Assembly (NCBI RefSeq): GCF_958298935.1
Contig: NC_084924.1
Span: 31,655,819 to 31,719,818, forward strand
Reading direction: 5' to 3'
Source of the DNA: Phragmites australis
Lineage: Eukaryota > Streptophyta > Magnoliopsida > Poales > Poaceae
DNA: 64,000 nt
Made by a program: the position numbers and the translations under genes. A model generated the notes under the pieces. The model was given only the letters and a program-made list of their open reading frames with translations. It ran no database searches and had not been told where the DNA came from. This document shows positions 15,101-24,381 of the stretch, one piece after another. Within the stretch, counting starts at the first letter, position 1; every line of letters begins with the position of its first letter.

Positions 15101-18100
15101 ACAGCATATGAAGTTATGAACCGAAGCATAAGTGAACTTTGGTGTCCTCTCCCACAAAATTATGGATCTAATTGTATGCAGCGTCACTGTAACTAGTGAC
15201 CCAAACACAATGTAGAGTGGAATAATTCCATAAACATAACTCCCAAACACTTATGAAAAAGGACAAAATGAGCATCTGGAATTCGTTTCAATAATGCCAG
15301 TATAAGTTGCTGTCCTTCATCTTCTGGACATAAAAAGGGAATTAAGCGCATAAACAAGTCAACATTATATTGAGAATATATAGTATTGCAATGTTCCACA
15401 GAAAATTTTGGCAAAAAGGCGGGATAATATAATGTAGCAAGATGCAGAGCTTTAGAGTAAATATTTGCATACCAAAACTCCAAAGAAAGGAATCTTGTGA
15501 GGCAATTGTTCGGCGCACTTAAGGAGAAACTGCACGGAAAAGAAAAATGTTTCAGTTCGCACATGAAGGTACTCCAGCCATACAATATTGGTGTACCTCC
15601 CAGGCTTCGAAAAAGTAAGCAAATGTGCAAGGTGCAGCATGTGAGATATATCCTCTTTGCATTAATTTTTCATTTCTGTACTGGCAGAAAAGAGTAGTCT
15701 AAACTCACTCAGTAGCAATGTTGTCAGGATCAAAATACAGATTGGTCTTACAATCCCACAAAGCTGACACAACACGGATCGCGTACTAGGATCGAGATCT
15801 TGTGGAATTGGATTCATTCTCCTTATATTATATTAATTTAAGCTTTGCTAGTCTAATATGTTTCCTTTTATCATTATATGAATTATATAAACTAAACACA
15901 TATTACTTCTTATATTGAACTTTTAAATTATTTATTTTATACAAGTGAATTGAGTTTCAATGGACCAAAGTTGAACTAAATAACTATGTGTAGTTAGTTT
16001 AATTGAATTAATTTTAAAACATCATTCCTTCCATCATTATATGAATTATTTAAATTAAACACATATAACTTTTATATTGAACTTTAAATTGTTTATTTTA
16101 TAAATTTGGATTGAGTTTCAATGGACCAAAGTTGAACAAATTAATTATGTGTGGTTAGTTTAATTCATAATTTAAAGCGCTTACAAATTCATAAAGTTTA
16201 ATGAATAAATTGCACATTATACCAAGTATATTGACATCACCCAGAACACTATGTGTAAGCAATGCATTGATTCCATTGACATGACACAACCTCTTTTGCA
16301 GTTTTGTTTCATTTGGCACCAGGCTTAGGAACCGCTCAAACCAAAGTGGCTTGCTGACACAACGGGCCCTACAGGCGACACGCCGAGTTGCTGCAGTAGT
16401 AAAGGGCAATAATGGGGCTCGAAATGTGACAAAAAGGCTTATTCTATAGGCACGGATATGGAATGAAAATCGAAGCTCACTGACGTCGTGGATGTGGCAA
16501 AGGGCAGCAATGTGTCTCCCGGATGCATTTTTCACCTTATGCTTCATGTAAATCAAAGCTCATGATGTGGCTCGCAGATGTGGTCAAGAGCTTTTGCTAC
16601 AATAGCAGCTCACAGATTAAGAGAGGGTCCAATCCTAAGCCAGGTTTAAAGTAAAACAGAATTCTAAAGGAGATGGTGCTACTTGAAAGTTTCCTGGGAC
16701 CAGATGTTTTATGCAAAAGGGATAGATACCCCTGGTACAATGTGCAATCTACACAAGTCTAATTGAATACTTTAAGTTTTCTGCTTAAAAACATATATCT
16801 CAACAAAAACTTGTTACTATATATAAATATATGTATTTTTCAGAACCTCATAATCTTGATTCGTGATCCTACTATCTGTTACCTTGACTGGAATTGTGGA
16901 GAGGAGCACAATCATTCAATAGACTTGACATCAATATATAGAGTCGGTCCTCATGGGCCAATATGGGCCAGAATAATATGTTTCCATACCAGGATAATAT
17001 ATTACCATATATACTTAACACCCCCTCAAACTCAAGGTGGTATAGGAGGCTCGGAAACACTGAGTTTGAGTAGATGAAGCTGATGATGCGCTTGAGTTTA
17101 TGTTTTGGTGAAGAAGTTTGCAACTTGCGACTCTGATGGCACATACTGAAGAGTAATGGTTTTCTGATGGCAATAAGATCGAGTAAAGGAAGCATCAACA
17201 TCAATATGCTTTGTGAGTTCATGCTTCACAGGATCATTTGCAAGTTGTATAGCACCAGTATTATCACATAGAAGAGGTGCGGGTGCTTCACAAGATGCCA
17301 AAATCAGCCAACAACCAACGAAGCCATACAATCTCTGAACTGGTCGTGGCAAGAGCTCGTAGTTCTGCCTCTGTACTGGACTGTGATACAGCAACCTGTT
17401 TCTTAGACTTCCATGTAAGAGGAGAAGTACCAAGAAGAATACAATAACAAATAACAGAACGACGATCCATCAGATCACTCGCTCAAGTGGAGTACGAGTA
17501 AGCATAAAGCTAAAGCGTACTAGAATGGGCATAGAACAAGCATTGTGATGATGTCCCCCTCAACTAACGTAATACCCAAAGCAAATGACCAAAATACACA
17601 GAAGTAGGAGCACTCACAAACTGACTTAAAATATGAACTGCATGAGCAACATTAGAACTGGTGACAGTGAGATACATAAGGCTACCCACAATAAGACGAT
17701 ATCGAGAGGAGTCCTCAAGAGGTGTGCCATTAGTAGGACGAAGTTGTAAATGAAGCTCCATAGGTGTTAGTGACTGTCCGTTTATCAGTAATGCTAGAGC
17801 TAGCCATGAGAATGTATTTAGATTGAGAAAGATATAATCCCTTTTCGGAAGTCATAACTTCAATCCCCAAGAAGTAACTAATAGGGCATAAATCAGACAT
17901 CTGAAATTGCTCACTGAGTTGCTTCTTCACATAAGCAACATGCTCAACATCATCTCCTGTAGTCAACATATCATCAACATAAAGGAGAAGCAAAGTACGC
18001 CCTTTTGGAGATAGGTGAATAAATAAGCAAGACCATGATTACTAAGAAAAAAAAAACCAGCAACCTGTATAACAAAAACAAACCACTCAAACCAAGCATG

Positions 18101-21100
18101 AGTAGCTTGTTTGAGGCCATATAAAGCACGACAAAGATGACAGACATATATTGAAGGAGCATCAACACCTAGGGGTGGCTGCATAAACTTCCTCATGCAG
18201 ATCACCATGAAGGAAAGCATTCTTAACATCCATCTGAGAGATAGTCTAAGAACGAGTAGCAGCCACTGCATTCAAACTACGAACTGTGGTCATGTGAGCA
18301 ACAGGAGCAAATGTCTCATCATAATCTCGACCCTTAGTCTGCTGAAAACCTCTGGCAACAAGACGAGCTTTGTATCGCTCAATAGAACCATTCGACTTTG
18401 TCTTAATCTTAAACACCCGCTTACATGTGATAGGCACTGCATGAGATGGTAATGGAATAAGATCCCAAGTTCTCGGACGATCAAGTACAGCTAGCTCCTC
18501 AGACATAGCAGACTGTCACTCAGGAATACCAGATGTCTCCTGATAAGTAGAGGGTTCCTCAAGTACAACTGCACTTACACAGGGAAACCCCAGCCTGTCA
18601 GGAGCCTCAATAGTAGCACGATCACATAGATTATAACAAGTAACAGTAGGCAACTCATCAACAACAGCAGGATCAGTAAAGACAGGAGCATCAGGACTAG
18701 CCAAAGAGGTGGAATTGGACAGGTGATTTGAAGGAACTGTAGTCCGACAAGTATAGACATGGATGATAGGCAGAATATATGGTGAAGGAGCTGAATCCAG
18801 AGCAGGAGTGAGTGGAGGAGCTAAAACCGAATCAAAGATGGATGGAGGCATCGGAGATGGAATAGGGGCATCATCACCAAATTAAGGAGGAGAAAGACAT
18901 AGGAAAGAAGTGGACTCTGTGGGAGAGAATGAGGGCTAAGTCGAGGGATTATAGAAGGGGCGATCCTCAACAAAGGTCACATCACGAGAAATACGCATGT
19001 GACGAGAGGAATGGTCATAGCAACGATAACCCTTATGCTCAAGACTATATCCAAGAAAGACACACTCAACCGATTGGGCAGACAACTTAGCCCGCTCACG
19101 AGGTGCAAGCAAGACATAGCAAGTACATCCGAAAACCCGAAGATGATCATAGTTAGGAAGAGTACCAAAAAAAGCCTCACCAGGGTATTTTTCGACGAGC
19201 TTTGAAGACGGCTGTCGATTAATAAGATAAACAGCTGTAAAAACAGCTTCTCCCCAGAAATAAGAATGAACAAAAGATGCAATGAGTGCGCGGGCAGTCT
19301 CTATAAGATGGCGACGTTTGCGCTCAGCAACACCATTTTGAGCATGAGCCTTAAGGCATGAGAGCTGAGCAAGAGTGCCCTCAGAGGTGAGGAACTCACG
19401 AAAAACAGAAGAGAGAGATTCTCCTCTAGAGTCGAAGCGAAAGACTTTAATGGCAGTAGATGAGTGTGGACCATACGAGCAAAAGATTGATATATAGAAC
19501 ACAACTTGGAGCGATGTTTCATGAAATAAATCCAAGTATATCAAGAATGATCATCAATAAATATGACACAATAGGTATGACCACCTTTTGAAGCAAAAGG
19601 TGAAGGACCCCATACATCGGAATGAATAAGATCAAATGGTTTTGCTGAATGAGAAACACTACTGGAATATGGGAGTTAAAACTGTTTACCAAGCTTGCAA
19701 CCCTTACAATGAAAAGTGGACTCAATGGACATATGACCTAAACGACCATGACGAACCAAAGTAGACAGACGCGATCCACATAAGTGACCAAGACAATGAT
19801 GCCACTTGGCAAATGATGCAACGGATGACACACGAGCGGTGGAGCTGATGGAGGGAGGAAGACGCAAAGTGTCCAAAACGTAGAGGCCAGGAGACCCGCT
19901 ACGGCGACGGCCAGTCCAAATCACACTCCCGCTTCAAAGATCCTGAATAAAACAAGATGAGGCGTCAAATCCAACAAAACGGCTTTGGTCAGTGGCTTGA
20001 CCTACGGAGAGGAGATTCATGGATAATTGAGGTACAAAAGAAACATCAAGTACAAAAAAGCAATAAGTGGATAGTGCACCCTAATGAGTGATATGAAAAT
20101 ATCTGCCATCAGCTGTCTAAATAGATCCTCCTGTAGGGACTGGCTTGCAAGCAACTAGCTGAGAATTATCGGATGTGACATGAAAGGAAGCTCCTGAATC
20201 CAAAACCTAAGACTGAGAATCACTGTTATGAGTAGCAGCAACAGATATAGAACCTCAAGAAGGAGCTATACTACGAGCTCAAGCAGCATGACGGGCACGA
20301 AACTCAGCCAACTTCTCTAGATGACGAGAGAAGCAATTCTCTGAACGATGACCAGACTTCTTGCAATGCTCACAAGGAATACCCTCTGAGGAACTGCCTC
20401 TAACTGTGTTGGTCTTCTGAGAAGCTGCAAGTACACTATTAGGTAATGACACTAGAGCAGACGTGAGTGAACGAAGACGAATCTCTTCAGCAATCAAAGC
20501 AGATAATACATCAGCAATGGATGGAGTAGTGGGGTTGTTGAGCAACTGCATACGAATAGACTCAAAATCTAATCAGAGGTCGTGATAGAACTTCTCGATG
20601 AACTTGTTCTTCTGATCACAACAGCCTGAACACCCTCCAGTACACTGAGGGACCATGGAAAGCAATGGTCCCATCAAACGATCAAATGCAATGTAATACT
20701 CGTCTATGGAGAGATCATTCTGTTGGAAGCCATGAAGTCCTATCATGAGAGTATGCAAGAGGGCACCACAATTTTGAACATATCAACACTGCAAATAATC
20801 TCACATTTCCTTGACTGTCTTGTGATGCTCAAGACTCATGATCAAAGACTCGTTCATACTAGTGACAATGGCGCTCATAACTCTTCCGTCATCATTCTGC
20901 CAATGTTTGACTTCAAGAGAACCAAAACCATCTTTCGATTTATCAACAGGTGGAACATCAGTCAAGTGAGACGCTAGCGCATAACCTCTCAACACAGTTT
21001 TCACAGAAAAAGCCCACTCACGATAATTATGACCATCAAGCTTAATAGGGATAGCAATTGCACTTGGTTATGACATACGGGAAGCAAAACACCAATAGAT

Positions 21101-23740
21101 GAACAGCAACAACACAGTAGCATATGAATAGTCCTGAATAGTCACGCAACAGTGACGAACAAAACAACAGTATTGAGCATTGTTGTGCCACTAAATACCT
21201 CCTCCACGGAGCAGCAGCAGCTAATCGATTCCTCCCGTCTCCGCAGAGACGCAGCAGAGGAGCTGGCAGATCCACCAAAAAAGCCTCTGCAACAGGCAAA
21301 GGGGGCGACGGGCTGAGGTGCAGCGAGTGGAAGGCCGACAGGCGTGCCTGTGAAGGAGAGGCAATGCACGGATCTGGGGCGACAGCACATGGAACTCGAA
21401 GCAGAGGACGATTGCACACGAAATCCGGGGCAACGGCGCGCGAAATCCAGGGCAGAGGGCCGACGAGGCGTCCCTGTGACGAATCCGAGGCGTCGGTGGC
21501 GTGCGGGATCGACCGGTCGACGCGAGGACGAGGACGGATCCAGGTTGCAGCTCAGAATCGCGCGGATTGGCGCGATGACGAGGGGATTGCGCGGATCGAC
21601 GATGACGGAAGACAGCGACAAATGCACAGAGATGGACTGTGATGGCCACACGACGATGAGTAGCGACGGCCACACAGAGACGAGCGACGACAGTCGCAGA
21701 GGGAGACGGGCGACAACAACCGCACGAAGATGAGCAGCAGACGTAGAAAAATTGGATCTTGGATTAGACTAACCCTAACGCTAACCCTAATCCTTAAGCT
21801 GTTACCATGTTACCTTGACTAGAATTGTGGAGAGAATAGCACATGCATCCAATAGACTTGACGTCAATATATAGAGTCGGTCCTCATGAGCCAATATGGG
21901 CCAAAATAATATGTTACCATACCAGGATAATATGTTACCATATATACTTAACACTATCCAATCTTGTGAAGCAAAAAAGTTCTAACCTTGAATCACGATC
22001 CTAACAACCTTGATGTTAGTTGATTTAACAAATCCTAAATTCACTTAGCCAGTGGACTACATCCGGAAACACACCAGTTAGATATTCATTTTTTCTTCGT
22101 CAAACTACAGATTATAGATTATACTACAAAAAGGATCGCAAGATTAGAAAATAGGAACAACAATATGTGGACATGCAGGAGTACTGCATACTGACCTCAA
22201 ATATGGCTTCTTTGGAGTGTTCATATTCTCGACATAGTACACCATAACAAGTTTCCTATGAAGCAATGTTTGATCAGAAGAAATGTGAAAGAAACATATA
22301 TAACACATGAAATTATATTGTTATATTCAGACCACTGCCAAGAGTTGCAACAATTATATGATGGTGTAAATATGCAACAAAAACAAACATGGGAACAATG
22401 TTCTAGTTGTGTGCTGCGCAGAAATTCGATATACCCCTTCATTTTGCACCCTAGTTACATCATGTTAAATCTTTGGTATTGAAATCATTTAACTCAAACT
22501 GCATTTTGTAAACAAAAGTGACATCAGAAACTCCACCTGTTGCACTTATAAGTTAAAAGTAACACAATGGGATCGCATGGACACATAATTTAACATTCAT
22601 TTTACCATATCGCTATCCACTACAGTCACAAATTCACTTACAAAAGATCCTATTCAACAGAAGCACGGTAATCAATTAACATGTAAAGCCGTGGCACAGA
22701 TACAAACCATAAACTCCCTAAATAATCAAAACACAAATTAGCAATTCCAGAATACAGACTTCTGCATTTACAATTTTTTAAGTATGCATTGCATTGTGAT
22801 AAGCAGTTTTGCAAAACTTTCAGGCCGGGAAGTTACTAGCTACTAGTTTGCATCCAGATTTATTCTCTGCACAGAACCATTCACATTAAAACGCACTTCT
22901 ACATCTACATGATAAATCTAAGTAGATCAAATTACATACACCAAGTCCAACTAGGGAGAGCCACAATACTGAGGGTCCAAGGCTAAGCAAAAAAATTAGC
23001 ATAACCAGCGGTAGGGTTTGGAAGTATAAGCAGACAATCAGGTAAAAGATCGTTGCAATTAGATTCTACACCCTACAGTGACACAATTGCTATCTGAGGG
23101 TGTGTTCCATTTGGAAGGTCAGGTGATGTGGCCTAGTTAGCTAAATTCAAAAAATGTCAAGCAAAGTTGCATATTCATTAATCATTATGTTGTGGCATGC
23201 GTTTGCAGATACCAGCAAAAGATGGATCTAGGAGGAATTTCTGCACAACGAAGTGCAAGAGGGATGGTTTCGTGGTCTGTCCATCCAGGAATAAAGTGGA
23301 AGGCATTCCAATGCGAAATTGATCTGCCTGTGCTTTTGCTCTGATACTCTCTATTTACCATTTAGTACAATGATACTAAAAATTTTAAGCTCGTTTTTTA
23401 ACCAGCTCAAACCGCAGCGGTTCAATAGACACTAAAACCTAGGATCAGGCGCTAGTGCGAGTAACAGGAACCGAGAACTAGGGTTTTGAGCTCCCCGTCC
23501 ACTCCGACCAAAAGCAGAGACGACCTAAGACGACGCAGCCCAAGCGAAAACCGGCACGTACCCAACCAATTCGGCATGCCGATGAACTAGGGTTAGGGGA
23601 CCAACGGCGCGCCGGGGAAAAAACAGAGGGCGGGATGGGGGAGGGGCGCTCACGATATGCTCCTTGTGGTCGGCGGAGCCCCCGTACTCGGGGCACCTGT
23701 CGCCGATGCGCAGCAGCAGGGTCCTCCAGCCAGCGCTCAT
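120..23740 (-). CDS. CBP80: Nuclear cap-binding protein large subunit CBP80/ABH1, 3' end off window
   Basis: Large subunit of the nuclear cap-binding complex, which with CBP20 binds the m7G cap and acts in splicing, export and miRNA processing. Visible exons (high to low): 23740-23654, 22255-22196, 15529-15473, 14384-14313, 14081-14019, 12959-12783, 12258-12133, 12055-11989, 11727-11531, 10721-10651, 9634-9550, 8852-8784, 3132-3014, 2684-2546, 2401-1901, 1635-1336, 1059-881, 228-120. All have GT-AG borders, compatible phases and no stop, giving 826 codons. Arabidopsis CBP80 is about 850 residues, so only a short last exon (left of base 1) is missing. The start is the ATG at 23740: the N-terminus [20 protein letters not shown] matches plant CBP80. 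Exons 1-7 encode the MIF4G-like domain; the segments [11 protein letters not shown] and [17 protein letters not shown] are family hallmarks. The gene spans over 23 kb because two Copia elements lie in introns 2 and 12. Family recognition is strong; expression is not visible. Confidence 0.95.
3372..3537 (-). repeat. 3' LTR of Copia 1
   Basis: A 166-bp terminal repeat, differing from the 8001-8166 copy at three positions (all transitions). On the minus strand the short purine tract GCGGGTGGG lies immediately before it and serves as the polypurine tract. Confidence 0.9.
3541..7904 (-). pseudogene. Copia 1 gag-pol, broken by two frameshifts and one stop
   Basis: Gag begins at the ATG at 7904 with an alanine-rich stretch and continues as a UBN2-type gag. 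I see no CCHC zinc knuckle. Protease follows (DSGAT near 6735), then the integrase zinc finger (about 6230-6350) and integrase core (to about 5850), reverse transcriptase (YVDD near 4490) and RNase H (about 3640-4000, EAEYR motif). The frame shifts near 7625 in gag and near 4640 in RT, just before the usual [10 protein letters not shown] motif. An in-frame TAG at 4336-4338 follows LSQR, where the family normally has a lysine codon. Three disabling changes mean the element cannot make a full polyprotein itself. Confidence 0.92.
8001..8166 (-). repeat. 5' LTR of Copia 1
   Basis: A 166-bp terminal repeat followed on the minus strand by the tRNA primer site at 7991-8000. The right flank GCCAG repeats the target site found left of 3372. 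Confidence 0.9.
8853..9549. other. CBP80 intron 11, no further gene
   Basis: AT-rich intron between exons 12 and 11. A short stretch near 9215-9260 resembles the end of a Stowaway-like MITE but has no convincing partner end. Nothing else is recognised. Confidence 0.5.
10218..10306 (-). mobile_element. Short 5'-truncated retroposon (LINE or SINE tail)
   Basis: An 89-bp insert in CBP80 intron 9 is flanked by perfect 16-bp direct repeats (AGGCCCTCTACAGCTT at 10202-10217 and 10307-10322). On the minus strand it ends in a poly-A run next to the target duplication. Long variable target duplications plus a 3' poly-A tail are the mark of LINE-driven insertion. The family is not identified. Confidence 0.75.
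12960..14018. other. CBP80 intron 5, no further gene
   Basis: AT-rich intronic DNA between exons 6 and 5. A short TGGAGGGAGTA motif near 13705 could be a lone Stowaway-type terminus. No open frame, RNA gene or complete repeat is recognised. Confidence 0.5.
15861..16175. repeat. AT-rich tandem duplication, period about 163 bp
   Basis: Two diverged direct copies (about 15861-16022 and 16023-16175) each contain TCATTATATGAATTAT, then ATTGAACTTT, GAGTTTCAATGGACCAAAG and TAGTTTAATT in the same order. The repeat is intronic, inside the DNA between the CBP80 exon 3 and Copia 2. Confidence 0.75.
16877..17020 (-). repeat. 3' LTR of Copia 2
   Basis: A 144-bp LTR with TG/CA ends and target duplication CTATC on its left. 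Confidence 0.88.
17098..21076 (-). pseudogene. Copia 2 gag-pol remnant
   Basis: Gag starts at the ATG at 21076 but its third codon is TAA. A CCHC zinc knuckle ([14 protein letters not shown]) lies near 20330-20375. The integrase zinc finger (HCLGH ... CKGCKLGK) is near 19680-19820 and the integrase core runs to about 18940. Reverse transcriptase covers about 17600-18500 (YVDDM near 17975) and RNase H about 17098-17470. Every domain is interrupted by stops or frameshifts, so the copy is dead. The G+C-rich stretch 21200-21760 between primer site and gag is the untranslated leader. Confidence 0.88.
21808..21953 (-). repeat. 5' LTR of Copia 2
   Basis: A 146-bp LTR; the target duplication CTATC follows at 21954-21958. 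Confidence 0.88.
22256..23653. other. CBP80 intron 1, no further gene
   Basis: AT-rich first intron between exon 2 and the G+C-rich exon 1. Nothing recognisable. Confidence 0.5.
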
Positions 23741-23887
23741 GGCGTCCGGGACGGCGAGGGCGGCGGCGAGGTGGGCGGGGTAAGAGGTGTCGGGTGCGCG
23801 AGAGGGACGCGGTCCGGGTCGAGGGTTTTGGTTTGGGGGCGCGGGATTTTGGTTTCGGACGCGGCTGCTGGCTTGGTGCGGCGCCAG
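23741..23887 (-). promoter_or_regulatory. CBP80 5' leader and remaining proximal promoter
   Basis: About 147 bp of G+C-rich DNA precede the CBP80 ATG before the sequence changes abruptly to AT-rich Helitron-like DNA at about 23888. No TATA box is visible on the minus strand. The segment is probably 5' UTR plus a little core promoter. Whatever lay further upstream has been displaced by, or replaced with, the inserted DNA. Confidence 0.5.
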
Positions 23888-24381
23888 TCTATATCTGTAT
23901 TTCTTTACTAATATAAAGCACCAGTTTTGTCGTACGTCCTCCCATCCAATCCCACCATCCATCTAATCTAATAAAAAACCAAAAAAAATAGCAAACAAAT
24001 CACGCAAAACTAAAAATCAACTAAAGCCTAACCGCCTTCCTTCCCTCAACCACCTGCCCCGGCCGCCCTCCTGCCTAGATCACCCCCACCCCGCCGCCTC
24101 TCGATTCCCAAACCCTTTGCCACCACCTGCCGCACCCGTTGCCGATGGAGAACTTGGCAAGCAGCGGCCTCCACGCCGCCTGCCCCGGTACCGACGGCCT
24201 CCTCGTGGAGGCCGCCTACGGGGTCAAGCTCACACGACGGCCGTCGCCATAGCTGTCGCCGCCTTCACTCTGCCCGCCGCGACACCACCTCTTCCCCCCG
24301 TCGGGCCGCTATCTCCCTCTTCGCTTGGTAGCCACCTTCGCCGCGCGGGGGCACACACGATCTCCGCCCCTGCCGCCCTTC

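Larger units (their letters stand above)
16877..21953 (-). mobile_element. Copia LTR retrotransposon 2, complete ends, heavily mutated
   Basis: This 5077-bp element sits in CBP80 intron 2 in the sense orientation of the gene. It has LTRs at 16877-17020 (144 bp) and 21808-21953 (146 bp) and perfect target duplications CTATC at 16872-16876 and 21954-21958. The LTRs begin TGTTAAGTATA and end GGTAACA on the minus strand. A purine tract (TTGAGGGGG) lies before the 3' LTR, and a primer site resembling TGGTATCAG (here TGGTAACAG) follows the 5' LTR. The LTRs differ by several substitutions and a 2-bp indel, clearly more than in Copia 1, so this insertion is older. Confidence 0.92.
15717..22015. repeat. 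Possible inverted-repeat-bounded DNA element hosting Copia 2
   Basis: Bases 15717-15732 (CAATGTTGTCAGGATC) and the reverse complement of 22000-22015 (CAAGGTTGTTAGGATC) agree at 14 of 16 positions. Both lie in CBP80 intron 2, outside the Copia 2 insertion. They may be the ends of an older DNA transposon of about 1.2 kb into which Copia 2 jumped. I could not find a target duplication, so this remains a guess. Confidence 0.3.

Noticed and set aside
16155..16556. A 133-codon minus-strand frame in CBP80 intron 2
   Set aside because: Overlaps the AT-rich tandem duplication, has no recognisable motif and no supporting splice or promoter context.
21142..21675. Minus-strand frames of 150-177 codons next to the Copia 2 5' LTR
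   Set aside because: They lie between primer site and gag start, in the G+C-rich untranslated leader, and show no protein motif.
21764..21796. Telomere-like CTAACCCTAA repeats
   Set aside because: Only about three imperfect copies inside the Copia 2 leader; AACCCTAA is also common in plant 5' leaders. Not an interstitial telomere array.
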